Assembly (NCBI GenBank): GCA_937888905.1
Contig: CALATA010000004.1
Span: 496,001-560,000, forward strand
DNA from: Terrimonas sp937888905
GTDB lineage: Bacteria > Bacteroidota > Bacteroidia > Chitinophagales > Chitinophagaceae
Direction of reading: 5' to 3'
Length of the DNA stretch: 64,000 nt
Each line of letters starts with the position of its first letter. Position 1 is the stretch's first letter. The notes under the pieces were generated by a model. That model had not been told where the DNA came from. It saw only the letters and a list, made by a program, of their open reading frames with translations, and searched no databases. Made by a program: the position numbers and the translations under genes. Shown piece by piece: positions 34,228-44,256 of this stretch.

Positions 34228-37200
34228 ATGAGAAGAAACCTGCTCTTTCCCCTTGCTTGTTTCCTGCTGTTTTTATTGCTGCCACCGGCATTGAAAGCAC
34301 AGGAGAGATCTGTATCGGGCACGGTACTGGCAGATGATGGCACGCCTATGCCAGGTGTGACCGTATCGAACCAAACCAACGGCAAAAAAACACAAACCAA
34401 CTCTGTTGGTTATTACGCCATTGAGGCCGCTACAGGCCAGAAACTTCATTTCACCTTCGTGGGTTATGTTGCGCAAACACTTACCGTACCGGCTGGTACC
34501 CTGGTGAATGTAAAACTGGTATCTGCTGAAAATGACATGGAGAACGTGGTAGTAACGGGTTATGGCCAAAAGCGTAACAAACGTGAACTGGCTTACCAGG
34601 CCCCTACTGTAAGCGGTGACGAAATCGCGCAAACAAAAAGATCTAACTTCTTAAATGCGCTTGCAGGACGTGTACCGGGCTTAACGGTTACGTCCACATC
34701 AGGTTTACCAGGTGCCAGTGCGCAGATTATGCTGCGTGGCGGTACGTCAATCGGGGGTTCAAACCAACCGCTTTTCGTAATTGATGGTATGCCTGTTATT
34801 GACGCTTCGATGGACCAGAATGATCTTCCCAGCGCTTCAAATACCGGCGGTTCTGCGGCCACATTGTCCATGGCTAACCGTAACAGTGATTATACTAACC
34901 GTATCGCTGATATGAACCCGGAAGACATTGAAAGTGTAACGATCCTCAAAGGCCCGGAAGCGACAGCACTGTATGGCTCTGATGGTGCGGGTGGTGCGAT
35001 TGTTATCACTACCAAAAAAGGCAAAACCGGCAAAACACAACTTACTTATACCGGTACTGTTTCTCTGGCACAGGTTTACCGTTATCCGCAGACGCAAAGC
35101 ACCTATTCGCGCGGAGCCAACGGAGCGTTCGATCCTACAGCTTACAATGCATACGGCTATTCATTTTTTGGACCCAAGTATGACGACAACACGCCCCGAT
35201 ATAACAATGCAAAAAATTTCTTCCGTAATGCGTTAACTCAGCAACACAACGTAACGCTGGAAGCCGGTACGCCAACACTGAATTATCGTTTGTCAGGTGG
35301 TTACCTGAATCAGGAAGGTGTAGTACCCAACACAAAGCTTGTTCGTTATAACTTCCGTCTGAGTTCTTTTGCCGAATTAGGTAAAAAATTCAAACTGAAT
35401 ACTACGATTGCTTATATCCGCTCCGACAACGACAAGGCAACCAAGAGTGCTGGTAGTTTTTATACCAACCTCATGACCTTCCCTTCCGACATTGACGCAA
35501 GAGATTATATCAATCCGGACGGCACAAGAAAATTGCTGCGCAATGTAGCCGCAAACGCCGAACTGAACAATCCGTTCTGGGACGTTAATAAGAACCTGTC
35601 GAACGACAAAACCGATAACTTTGTAGGCAACCTGAGCCTGACGGCGAATATTGCCAAAGGTCTTACCGCAACAGGTATTATCGGTATCAACTCATTTACA
35701 ACAATGGGTTCGATGTTTTACCATCCTTACTCCCGCGAAGCGGTGACACTGGGTGGCTTCCTCTCTACCTTCGAACAGGTATACAATGGTATGAATGGTA
35801 CATTCCGCGTGAACTATAACAAAACGATCGCTAAGAAATTTACCAACTCATTCTACCTGGGTTCCTACTTCGAAGACAACAAAATGACCACTAACTCACA
35901 GCGCGGCGAACGATTTTATGAGCCCGACTTTATGTCGATCATCAATACTGATCCTACTTCCCGGATTGCGCTGCTGGCACGTCGTGATTCAAGAAAAGTA
36001 CGCTTCTACGGTGGTTATACAGTGGGCTACAACAACCTCCTGTACCTGACCTTTACAGGTACCCGCGAAGGTGTGTCTACGCTCATGTCGAAATTTTACA
36101 ACAAGCAGCCTTTCTTTAACTACGGTTCTGCGTCCGGAAGCTTCATTCTTTCAGACCTCAATTTCATGAAGGGCATTAAAGACGTAATGAGTTACGCCAA
36201 GTTGCGCGTGTCTTACGCAACCACGGGCCGCGGTCCGATCGCCACTTACATCATCGACCGGTCATTCAACGGAGCATTGTCTACCGGCGGTGGCCTGAAC
36301 CTTGGTGTAACGGGTAACAACGAAGACCTGCGTCCTGAGTTCAACAAGAACTTTGAGGTGGGCGGCGAATTCAAATTTCTTAAGAACCGCATCGGCCTTG
36401 ACGTAGCTTATTTTAACAATAAGATCAAGGACAACATCCTGGCTAACCGTATCAGCTATGCCACCGGTTATATCCTGCGTTACTTCAACGGCGGCCGCTT
36501 AGCTGCCAAAGGCTGGGAAATACAGTTGACCGGTAGCCCTGTGCGCAGCAAGAACCTGAATTGGGATATTACGCTGAACTTTGATAAAGCGAGAACGACC
36601 ATCGAAAAACTCCCCGGCGATCTTCCTTTCTATTATGATTCCGACACGTGGGTTTTCGGTAGTGTACGTTCACAGGTGGCTGTTGGTCAGTCCCTCGCCA
36701 ACCTGTCGGGCTTCACTTTTGAAAAAAATAACAAAGGACAATTGCTGATCTCCCCCACTACGGGCTTACCTATACAGGCAACAACCGATTATGTAACCAT
36801 TGGTGACCGTCAGCCTGACTTCAAATTCAGCCTCATCAACTCCATTTCTTATAAAAGCATTTCTCTGGCCTTCAATCTGGATTTCCGCAAAGGTGGAGAT
36901 GTGTTCAATGCCAATGAAATGATGATGGTGATGAACGGTGCCAGCGTGCGTACCCTCGACCGCGAGCAACCACGCGTGATCACCGGTGTATTGAAAGACG
37001 GATTCGAAAACACAGACAAGCCTTCCATCAACACCATCGCGATCACTCCTTATTTCCGTAACAACTATTACAACGGTGTTATCGCTGAATCAGATTACAT
37101 TGAAAGTGTAAACTGGATGCGCCTGCGGGATATCACGATCTCCTATGATCTCTCCCAAAAGATATTGAAGCGTCAGAAGCTGGTTAAATCAGCCAATATC

Positions 37201-37368
37201 TTCGCTACAGGAACAGACCTGTTCATTATCACCAATTACAGTGGTATGGACCCTAACGTAAATGCATTGAACTCATCAAACGTTAAAGGTTTTGGTGGCG
37301 CAGGGATTGATTATGGTGCCATTCCAACTCCCCGTGCTTTCAGTCTCGGAGTAAAACTTGTTTTCTAA
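34228..37368 (+). CDS. SusC/RagA TonB-linked outer-membrane transporter (locus 2)
   Basis: 1046 residues with the same build as the locus 1 transporter: signal peptide, carboxypeptidase-regulatory-like domain (VSGTVLADDGTPMPGVTVS), plug (VVVTGYGQKRNKRELAYQ; ALYGSDGAGGAIVITTKKG) and barrel ending in FSLGVKLVF. Many segments match locus 1 closely, for example RNKREL and GPEATALYGS, so the loci are paralogous. It may import a related but different substrate. It starts the second triad, with SusD 19 bases downstream. Confidence 0.95.
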   Translation: MRRNLLFPLACFLLFLLLPPALKAQERSVSGTVLADDGTPMPGVTVSNQTNGKKTQTNSVGYYAIEAATGQKLHFTFVGYVAQTLTVPAGTLVNVKLVSAENDMENVVVTGYGQKRNKRELAYQAPTVSGDEIAQTKRSNFLNALAGRVPGLTVTSTSGLPGASAQIMLRGGTSIGGSNQPLFVIDGMPVIDASMDQNDLPSASNTGGSAATLSMANRNSDYTNRIADMNPEDIESVTILKGPEATALYGSDGAGGAIVITTKKGKTGKTQLTYTGTVSLAQVYRYPQTQSTYSRGANGAFDPTAYNAYGYSFFGPKYDDNTPRYNNAKNFFRNALTQQHNVTLEAGTPTLNYRLSGGYLNQEGVVPNTKLVRYNFRLSSFAELGKKFKLNTTIAYIRSDNDKATKSAGSFYTNLMTFPSDIDARDYINPDGTRKLLRNVAANAELNNPFWDVNKNLSNDKTDNFVGNLSLTANIAKGLTATGIIGINSFTTMGSMFYHPYSREAVTLGGFLSTFEQVYNGMNGTFRVNYNKTIAKKFTNSFYLGSYFEDNKMTTNSQRGERFYEPDFMSIINTDPTSRIALLARRDSRKVRFYGGYTVGYNNLLYLTFTGTREGVSTLMSKFYNKQPFFNYGSASGSFILSDLNFMKGIKDVMSYAKLRVSYATTGRGPIATYIIDRSFNGALSTGGGLNLGVTGNNEDLRPEFNKNFEVGGEFKFLKNRIGLDVAYFNNKIKDNILANRISYATGYILRYFNGGRLAAKGWEIQLTGSPVRSKNLNWDITLNFDKARTTIEKLPGDLPFYYDSDTWVFGSVRSQVAVGQSLANLSGFTFEKNNKGQLLISPTTGLPIQATTDYVTIGDRQPDFKFSLINSISYKSISLAFNLDFRKGGDVFNANEMMMVMNGASVRTLDREQPRVITGVLKDGFENTDKPSINTIAITPYFRNNYYNGVIAESDYIESVNWMRLRDITISYDLSQKILKRQKLVKSANIFATGTDLFIITNYSGMDPNVNALNSSNVKGFGGAGIDYGAIPTPRAFSLGVKLVF

Positions 37369-37387
37369 TCGTTAAAACGATCTGATC

Positions 37388-39070
37388 ATGAAAAAGAAAT
37401 TCTTTATAATACTTGCTTCGGCGATGGTGTTGGCTACCGGGTGTAAAAAATACCTGGACATCAACAGCGACCCGGACACCACACAGGATCCGTCTAACGC
37501 ATCAGTTATGGCCCCCACCCTGGCAGCTATACCAACAGCCCTTCAGTCGGATGGCGGTCTTTATATCGCTAAATACGTACAGAACTGGCTTACCTGGAAC
37601 AGTGCCAACCAAAACACATACGATGCACAGGGTTATGCATGGAGTGGCGGTACCATGGCGGCTAACTGGACCATGACTTACCTGAACCATGGAGAAAACC
37701 TGAACTTTATGCTGGAGAAAGCCCGGCAGTTGGATGAACCGCATTACACGGGTGTAGCGCTGGCCCTCAAGGCCTGGTCGTTCCAATATACAACCGATTA
37801 TAACGGTGATATTCCATTTAAAGAGGCCTTCATAAAAGATCTCTATATCTTCAAATACGATTCTCAGCAGGTAGTGTATAAAGGCGTTGACTCTCTCTGT
37901 CGCCTTGCAATTCAATACCTGGATCAGGCAATAGCCCGTGGTCAAAACGGCACCTTGTCGCGCGGAGATATCGTATATGGCGGCAGCCTGGAGAAATGGA
38001 AGAAATTTACCTATGGTGTACTCGCACGCAATTGGCATCACCTGACAAACAAAACCGGCCTGTATAATGCCGATTCTGTTATCAAGTATTGTGATAATGC
38101 CATGGCAAGCGGCGCGGACGATTTCCTGGTTCCTTTCGACGCCAACCTCAACAACAACTCTAATTATTTTGGCACCAGCCGCGATAACCAACGCCTTTGG
38201 AGACAAAGCAATTTTATTGTAGGCTTATTGGACGGTACTGCATTAACGGGAAGCAATACCAGTGGATTTAACCGTGATCCGCGTATCGCCTATATGCTCG
38301 CCGCGTCTCCTGACACAACCAATGGCAACGGCGGATACCGCGGTGTGGAACCAGGTGTCGGAGACCCCTACTCCGGGCTTACCGGAACTTATGCTGTTGG
38401 TTCGACCAACTGGATCAACGCCCGGAGAAGAGTATCGATCAACTGGGGCGATAGCCTTTTCGTGAATCCAAGCATCAATTCTTTCGGAAACGCAAATGGC
38501 AAGTACCTGTTCAAGGACAAAGCGGTATTCCCCGTTATGACCTATGCGGAAATGCAATTTATCAAAGCCGAAGCTGCCTTCCGCAAAGGAGATAAAGCAA
38601 CCGCTTATACAGCTTACAGAGCAGGTATCCAGGCTCACTTCGATTTTATCAACCGCAGTTACTCCGATGTTCGGGGCTCCACAGCGTTATATAATACATC
38701 GCCTGTTCCGGCCGCTACCATCACCCGCTACTTTAATAGCGACAACGTGAAGAAAACGTCCGGAGCGCTTACGCTAACTGACATCATGCTGCAGAAATAC
38801 ATTGCTTTGTGGGGATGGGGTTTTATGGAAACCTGGGTTGATATGCGCCGCTTCCATTACCTCGATCTGGACCCCGATACAGGAGAACAGGTGTATAAAA
38901 CTTTTAAAATGCCGGTACCTTTGGCAACAAACAATGAAGGACGCCCCGTACAGCGTGTTCGTCCGCATTTCACGTCGGAATATACCTACAACCGCGACGA
39001 ATTAATCAGAATTGGCGCGACAAGATCTGACTACCACGTAAAAGAAATGTGGTTCAGCATTCCAGAGTAA
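37388..39070 (+). CDS. SusD/RagB nutrient-binding lipoprotein (locus 2)
   Basis: 560 residues, signal peptide and lipobox AMVLATGC (about residues 12-19), followed by the helical SusD fold (YTGVALALKAWSFQYTTDYN; MQFIKAEAAFRKGDKATAYTAY; QKYIALWGWGFMETWVDMRRF). The last block is nearly identical in pattern to locus 1 SusD, which supports common ancestry. It forms the lid of the locus 2 transporter on the cell surface. The ligand cannot be predicted. Confidence 0.93.
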   Translation: MKKKFFIILASAMVLATGCKKYLDINSDPDTTQDPSNASVMAPTLAAIPTALQSDGGLYIAKYVQNWLTWNSANQNTYDAQGYAWSGGTMAANWTMTYLNHGENLNFMLEKARQLDEPHYTGVALALKAWSFQYTTDYNGDIPFKEAFIKDLYIFKYDSQQVVYKGVDSLCRLAIQYLDQAIARGQNGTLSRGDIVYGGSLEKWKKFTYGVLARNWHHLTNKTGLYNADSVIKYCDNAMASGADDFLVPFDANLNNNSNYFGTSRDNQRLWRQSNFIVGLLDGTALTGSNTSGFNRDPRIAYMLAASPDTTNGNGGYRGVEPGVGDPYSGLTGTYAVGSTNWINARRRVSINWGDSLFVNPSINSFGNANGKYLFKDKAVFPVMTYAEMQFIKAEAAFRKGDKATAYTAYRAGIQAHFDFINRSYSDVRGSTALYNTSPVPAATITRYFNSDNVKKTSGALTLTDIMLQKYIALWGWGFMETWVDMRRFHYLDLDPDTGEQVYKTFKMPVPLATNNEGRPVQRVRPHFTSEYTYNRDELIRIGATRSDYHVKEMWFSIPE

Positions 39071-39100
39071 TCAAAGGATTTAACACTTAAATTCAAGTTT

Positions 39101-39865
39101 ATGCGACATATCATTACCGGAGCTTTCGCCCTGATGGCCGTTTCCGTTGTTATTTCTTCCTGTAAAAAGAACGAACTGCGCAGCGCCCCGTTTGAATTCA
39201 CCGATGGCAAAGCTTTAGTAAAAATCAATCACTCCTGCCCTTATGCCAAGAACCCCGGCATCGTCATCAAAGTAAATGGCGAAAAGGTCAGCAGTGCCAT
39301 CACCTATAGCACGCCTTATCCCGGCGGAGGTTTGAATACAGGCGGTAATTCCTACGCCGACTATCTTGCTTTTAATCCCGGCGATAACAAGATCAGCCTG
39401 ACCATTCCTTTCGTAGGTACCAACAACGATTCAATTGTGCTGCACGAAGGCACTTACAATGTGAAGGCCAATGTATACCAGACTGTTCACTTTACGGATA
39501 CGCTGGCGAACACGGTTGGTGTAACGACAATCGATGCCTCTGCTAAACCCGATTCGGGCTATACAGAGTTTCGCTTCGTAAACCTTATCCCGAATTCTAC
39601 CGGCATCGATCTGTATTTCGGTCCAGACCGTGTGGCGGCCAATGTTCCTTACAAAGGAGCAACGGAGGCCTTCCTGCTGCCAGCGGGTAACTCACTGGCA
39701 TGGACACTTCGTGACGCAGGCGGTAGCACCACATTGGGCACCGCTTACACCAGTGCAAGTACGGTAGCTAACCAGCGCGTATTTACCGTCTATGCGCGTG
39801 GTTATCGCGGATTGCCGACAACAGATATCCGCAGCCCCAAAATCTCATTTGTTTATAACAAATAA
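39101..39865 (+). CDS. DUF4397 surface lipoprotein (locus 2)
   Basis: 254 residues with lipobox VVISSC and DUF4397-like beta-rich domains (GKALVKINHSCPYAKNPGIV; YTEFRFVNLIPNSTGIDLYFG; VANVPYKGATEAF). It is in the third position of the triad, as in locus 1, but clearly diverged from its counterpart; the first domain includes an extra NHSCPYAKNPG loop. Terminator 23 bases downstream. Confidence 0.82.
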   Translation: MRHIITGAFALMAVSVVISSCKKNELRSAPFEFTDGKALVKINHSCPYAKNPGIVIKVNGEKVSSAITYSTPYPGGGLNTGGNSYADYLAFNPGDNKISLTIPFVGTNNDSIVLHEGTYNVKANVYQTVHFTDTLANTVGVTTIDASAKPDSGYTEFRFVNLIPNSTGIDLYFGPDRVAANVPYKGATEAFLLPAGNSLAWTLRDAGGSTTLGTAYTSASTVANQRVFTVYARGYRGLPTTDIRSPKISFVYNK

Positions 39866-39888
39866 ATTCGTGTGAGTATTCAACTGTT

Positions 39889-39930
39889 CCCCGTCCGTGA
39901 AGAAATGTAGCGGACGGGGTCAGTTTTTTT
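39889..39930 (+). terminator. Intrinsic terminator of Sus locus 2
   Basis: CCCCGTCCG (39889-39897) pairs with CGGACGGGG (39911-39919) across a 13-base loop and is followed by a T tract at 39924-39930. Confidence 0.9.
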
Positions 39931-39950
39931 ATCTAGCTTAAATCGAACCT

Positions 39951-42425
39951 ATGCGTATAACGCTTCTTGCTGTATGTTTGGTCATCGCTGCTGCATCCCA
40001 CTCACAGACGGCGTTGTGGTCGGCTCCCGATTCGGCGCTGGCTGATTTCAGAGATAATTATCCACAGGAAAAAGTATACCTGCATACCGACCGCGACATA
40101 TACGGTGCAGGAGAAACTATCTGGGGGAAACTCTGGTGTCTGCTGGATCAATCACCCAGCTTTTTAAGCCGCATAGCGTATGTAGAGATGGCCGATAAGA
40201 ATGGTAAAGTGGTACAGAAAAAAATGTACCGCCTCGATACCGTTGCCAGTGCTGCCGTTGATATAGATATTCCTTCCGGGTTAGCTACCGGCACCTACTC
40301 GCTCAGCGCTTATACGCTATGGATGCTGAATTTTCCGGCATTTGTCAGTCATAAGAACATCTACATCCAGGGAGCAAGCCCCACGGAAGCAAAAACAACG
40401 GAAGCCAAAGCGGTACTTAACCTGCGCTTTTTACCCGAAGGTGGAGAATGGATTCTCGGACTCAACAACCGCCTCGCCTTTCATGCCACTGATGCCAATG
40501 GCATGCCGGTGAGTATAGAAGGCTACATTGCGGATAATACCGGCTCACGCGTTACGTCTTTCAAAACCGAACACAATGGCATGGGCATGGTGGAACTTAC
40601 GCCCGCAGCCGGAAAGTCATATTCCGCATACGTGCGCTTTGGAGGTTCCGCAGAGCGTAAATATGCACTGCCGCCCGTAAAGAGCGACGGTGTGACCCTG
40701 CGTATCGAAAACACCAATGCAAAACGGCTTTTTGTGCTGGTTAACCGCAGCGAGCAGAACAAAGCACAGTTCCGCGAGCTTGAAGTGATTGCACAGATCA
40801 ATTATGAAATCGTATATCGCGCCAAACTCAACCTTGACGAGGAACAGAACGCCGTTTCCATCAACAAAAAAGATTTGCCTCCCGGCATATTGCATGTAAC
40901 AGTATTTGACCAGCAACATATGCCGGTTGCCGAACGTATTTGTTTTATCGAGAATTATCAGTTTACACAACCCGACATACACCACGAAGAAAAAGGACTG
41001 ACCGCCCGTAAACGCAACACTGTAAGTTTCAAATTGCCGGAAGACAAAGTGTATGCCCTTTCGGCGCAGGTATCAAGCTATACAGCCGGAGAACCGGTTC
41101 ACAACAATGCAGATAACCTGATCGCATCGTTGTTGCTGGGTAGTGACGTGAAAGGTTATATTCATCAACCAGGATATTATTTCCGCAACAAAGACACTGC
41201 TACCCTGCGTCACCTGGATTTGTTGCTGATGACACAGGGATGGCGCCGGTTTGAATGGAAACAACTTCTTGCAAAACAAAAGCCTGTTATCAGTTATCCC
41301 GTAGAATCAGCGATGAGTTACCGGGGCACCGTAACGAAAAGTGACAGCAAAGAACTGATCAAAGATGGTAAGGTATCGTTCATGATCAGAGGTGTGGATT
41401 CCTCCTCGTTGCTGGCGGAAGCTACGCTCACGGATAAGGGTGAATTCATTTTGCCGGATGTAAATTTTGTTAAAAGTGCCGAAGTGGCTTATATGGGAAC
41501 AGACAACAAGCGTGCAAACTTCATTGTAGATGTACATATGCTGCCTACTTACATTGATAGTTTGCAGAAAAGCCGCTACCGCCCGGACATTACGCTTGAT
41601 TCGGCGGAGTTACTCGCACAGCAAAGAGCATTGGCGCTTGCCATGAACCAGCACACGCAACAACTGCAGGATAGCGTGAAGATGCTGAATAATATTGTGA
41701 TTAAATCGCGTAAGTTATCGCGCCAGGATTCGCTGAATGCGGCTTATGCCGGTGGACCTTTCCTGCTGGGACGCATCATCGATCCTTCCGAATTCAAAAC
41801 CTATCGCAGTATCTGGCAGATGATTCAGGCAGCTATTCCGGGTATAACCATCGAAGGCAGTCCTTTCTCTCCTAAAAGTGTAACCATGAACCGCTTTGCG
41901 GGCATGGGTCCCGCCAGCGGAGGATCAGAAGAACTGGCCGGCAGTTCCGACGGGTCGATCAGCAATGGTATCGTGATGGAAGAAAATGGCATTGCCTATT
42001 TCCTGAATGAAATAAATGTAAGCTTTGATGTAATCAATACATTGACAGTAGAAGATGTGGCGCTCATCAAAGTAATGAAAAATGAAGCGGCAGCATTGGG
42101 CGCTTCGCAGGGCGCTATCGCCATCTATACCAAAAGCGGTTTCGATGCGGCTGCCCGTGTTTACGACAAACGTTATATTCGTGTAAAGAAAGAAGGATAC
42201 GCCGTAAGCCGGGACTTTTTCGATCCACCTTATGCAAGAGGTGACTCAATGACCAACGCCGATCAGCGTTATACGCTGTACTGGAGTGGTAAATTACGGC
42301 CTGCCAGCGACAAGCAGTACCGTTTCCGTTTTTTTAATAACGATTCGGGTAGTAAATTTAAATTGATTATACAGGGTATCAGCCGGGATGGTGAGCTGGT
42401 TTGGAAGGAGCAGATACTCGAGTGA
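39951..42425 (+). CDS. Macroglobulin (MG2)-like / TonB-plug hybrid protein
   Basis: 824 residues with a signal peptide (MRITLLAVCLVIAAASHS). The N-terminal third is an MG2-type macroglobulin domain: EKVYLHTDRDIYGAGETIWG ... GLATGTYSLSAYTLWM. The middle has further beta-sandwich domains. Residues about 575-740 resemble a TonB receptor plug (RIIDPSEFKTYRSIWQMIQA; VEDVALIKVMKNEAAALGAS; GAIAIYTKSG), but no barrel follows: the protein ends about 90 residues later with a small beta domain. It is likely exported to the periplasm or surface. This family is common near SusCD loci in Bacteroidota but functionally uncharacterized. Its own promoter is likely since a terminator precedes it. Confidence 0.75.
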   Translation: MRITLLAVCLVIAAASHSQTALWSAPDSALADFRDNYPQEKVYLHTDRDIYGAGETIWGKLWCLLDQSPSFLSRIAYVEMADKNGKVVQKKMYRLDTVASAAVDIDIPSGLATGTYSLSAYTLWMLNFPAFVSHKNIYIQGASPTEAKTTEAKAVLNLRFLPEGGEWILGLNNRLAFHATDANGMPVSIEGYIADNTGSRVTSFKTEHNGMGMVELTPAAGKSYSAYVRFGGSAERKYALPPVKSDGVTLRIENTNAKRLFVLVNRSEQNKAQFRELEVIAQINYEIVYRAKLNLDEEQNAVSINKKDLPPGILHVTVFDQQHMPVAERICFIENYQFTQPDIHHEEKGLTARKRNTVSFKLPEDKVYALSAQVSSYTAGEPVHNNADNLIASLLLGSDVKGYIHQPGYYFRNKDTATLRHLDLLLMTQGWRRFEWKQLLAKQKPVISYPVESAMSYRGTVTKSDSKELIKDGKVSFMIRGVDSSSLLAEATLTDKGEFILPDVNFVKSAEVAYMGTDNKRANFIVDVHMLPTYIDSLQKSRYRPDITLDSAELLAQQRALALAMNQHTQQLQDSVKMLNNIVIKSRKLSRQDSLNAAYAGGPFLLGRIIDPSEFKTYRSIWQMIQAAIPGITIEGSPFSPKSVTMNRFAGMGPASGGSEELAGSSDGSISNGIVMEENGIAYFLNEINVSFDVINTLTVEDVALIKVMKNEAAALGASQGAIAIYTKSGFDAAARVYDKRYIRVKKEGYAVSRDFFDPPYARGDSMTNADQRYTLYWSGKLRPASDKQYRFRFFNNDSGSKFKLIIQGISRDGELVWKEQILE

Positions 42426-42430
42426 ATAGT

Positions 42431-42540
42431 AAGTATTAAGTAATAAGTAGTAAGTAATAAGTTTCAGGTAAATGGTTATATTCACTATTGACTATTCACT
42501 ATTGACTATTCACCATTCACGTTTTTGACTTTTGAATTTC
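42431..42540. repeat. Composite heptad array: three classes in tandem
   Basis: Five AAGTnnT units (42431-42465) are followed by six TATTSAC units (42479-42520, alternating TATTCAC and TATTGAC, last one CATTCAC) and by TTTTGAC, TTTTGAA (42523-42536). The register is strictly 7 bases within each block. Together they fill the gap between the stop at 42425 and the next ATG at 42545. Confidence 0.9.
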
Positions 42541-42544
42541 CCTC

Positions 42545-44035
42545 ATGGCATTAAGCAGAATCTGGTCCGCGTTTATAATAGTTGCGTTAAGTGTAGCCCT
42601 GTTCCGGTTTGCCTTCAATGGCAGCCAGGATGATATATTCGGACGAATGGTAACAGGTTCGTCGAAAGACGAATTCCGTTTCTACGCTATCGGCGATCCG
42701 GCAAAATATGGCTATCCTTCCCTCGACAGCTTTGCACGTAAAGTAGCTCCTTACTCCTTCAAACGCCAGGATGCACCGGATGAAAGCACTAAATTTCTGC
42801 TGACCGATAACCTTGCTTCAGATTCTGTAAAAATTCTCACCGATAAATTCAAAGCCTTACGTGCGGTTGAATATTCTTATGTTACCGGCAGATTGCAAAA
42901 ACCGGTAGATGGTGTAATAGAAACCTGCAAGAGTGCCGTCAATATTTGTTTAGGCCTGATAGGTATCATGGCTTTGTTCATGGGATTCATGAGTATTGCA
43001 GAAAGAGCCGGTGGCGTTCGTTTTCTTTCGCGCATCGTCGGACCTTTCTTCTCCAAATTATTCCCGGAGGTACCGAAAAACCATCCGGCCATCGGTCATA
43101 TGATGATGAACTTCTCGGCCAACATGCTCAACCTCGATAACGCTGCCACACCTTTTGGCATCAAAGCCATGGAAAGCCTGCAGGAACTTAACCCGGATAA
43201 AGAAAGAGCGTCCAACGCGCAGGTAATGTTTCTCTGCCTGCATGCATCTGGCCTTACGTTGATTCCTATCACGATCATAGCGGCACGTGCTTCCGTGCGG
43301 GCGGCCAATCCCACCGATATTTTCCTGCCCTGCATGATCGCTACGTTTATGGCCACCATCGCCGCCATGATCATCGTTGCCTTCAAACAAAAAATCCGGT
43401 TGTTTCAGCCCGTGGTCATTTTATGGGTAGGCGGATTGTCGGCGCTGATCGCCGGACTGGTGCTGTTGCTGGTGTCGATGAATACAGTCGGTGTCAACCT
43501 GTTTTCTGATCAATTGAGCAATGGTCTGATTTTATCTATCTTTTTATTGATTACGTTGGGTGGGCTGTATAAACGTATCAATATCTTCGACGCATTCGTT
43601 GAGGGTGCCAAGGGCGGTTTTGAAACCGCTATCCGCATTATTCCCTACCTGGTAGGCATACTCGTTGCCATCAGCCTGCTCCGCAGCAGCGGCACGTTCG
43701 ATGTGGTGATTGCCGGTATGAAACAACTTTTTGGAGCCTTTGGCGCCGATACGCGGTTTGTGGATGGTTTACCTACAGCTTTGATCAAGCCGATGAGTGG
43801 CAGCGGCGCGCGCGGGATGATGTTCGATACTATGAATACTTTCGGCCCTGATTCATTTGCCGGCCGCCTCTCCTGCATTCTGCAGGGCTCCTCCGATACC
43901 ACTTTTTATGTGATTGCCGTTTATTTCGGCGCCGTTGGCATCAAGAATACCCGTTATTCTATCGGGGCCATGTTGCTGGCCGATCTGGTGGGCATTATTA
44001 CGGCGATAAGTTTGTGCTACCTGTTTTTCGGGTAA
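42545..44035 (+). CDS. SpmA-SpmB fusion (Gate/nucleoside-recognition) membrane protein
   Basis: 496 residues. The N-terminal half matches SpmA (CKSAVNICLGLIGIMALFMG; HPAIGHMMMNFSANMLNLDN; ATPFGIKAMESLQELN) and the C-terminal half matches SpmB (GGFETAIRIIPYLVGILVAIS; PMSGSGARGMMFDTM; QGSSDTTFYVIAVYFGAVGI). Both halves carry the Gate domain of nucleoside transporter-like proteins. About nine to ten membrane helices. In Bacillus the separate proteins are linked to spore maturation; in non-sporulating Bacteroidota this fused form is widespread and of unknown substrate. Followed by a symmetric terminator. Confidence 0.9.
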   Translation: MALSRIWSAFIIVALSVALFRFAFNGSQDDIFGRMVTGSSKDEFRFYAIGDPAKYGYPSLDSFARKVAPYSFKRQDAPDESTKFLLTDNLASDSVKILTDKFKALRAVEYSYVTGRLQKPVDGVIETCKSAVNICLGLIGIMALFMGFMSIAERAGGVRFLSRIVGPFFSKLFPEVPKNHPAIGHMMMNFSANMLNLDNAATPFGIKAMESLQELNPDKERASNAQVMFLCLHASGLTLIPITIIAARASVRAANPTDIFLPCMIATFMATIAAMIIVAFKQKIRLFQPVVILWVGGLSALIAGLVLLLVSMNTVGVNLFSDQLSNGLILSIFLLITLGGLYKRINIFDAFVEGAKGGFETAIRIIPYLVGILVAISLLRSSGTFDVVIAGMKQLFGAFGADTRFVDGLPTALIKPMSGSGARGMMFDTMNTFGPDSFAGRLSCILQGSSDTTFYVIAVYFGAVGIKNTRYSIGAMLLADLVGIITAISLCYLFFG

Positions 44036-44141
44036 GTGAATTGTCGTGAATGGTCAATGGAAAAGTCATGGTTATTCCATTTTCACATCCTGATTCGACG
44101 GACAGATGGATTTATGCCGCCTGTACAACGGAGGTTGCTCA

Positions 44142-44178
44142 TTTTCACATTTCCACATCCGAAAGGCACATTTTCACA
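44142..44178. repeat. Octad repeat, TTTTCACA class
   Basis: TTTTCACA (44142-44149) and TTTCCACA (44150-44157) are adjacent 8-base units, and another TTTTCACA occurs at 44171-44178. A single related copy lies at about 63762. Degenerate TGAATGG/TCAATGG heptads lie earlier in the gap (44036-44061). Confidence 0.5.
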
Positions 44179-44181
44179 TTC

Positions 44182-44202
44182 AAAAAGCGCCCTGCGCTTT
44201 TT
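44182..44202. terminator. Symmetric intrinsic terminator
   Basis: AAAAAGCGC-CCT-GCGCTTTTT (stem of 9) ends the SpmAB gene's transcript. It lies just upstream of ychF's likely promoter (TATCTTCG at 44209-44216). Confidence 0.8.
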
Positions 44203-44256
44203 GTTTCGTATCTTCGCGCGCCGAATTTTACTTAAAACTGAAAATCTCGAATTACC

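Noticed and set aside
42431..42540. CRISPR array
   Set aside because: The tandem units are 7 bases long and contiguous, without spacers, and no cas gene is present.
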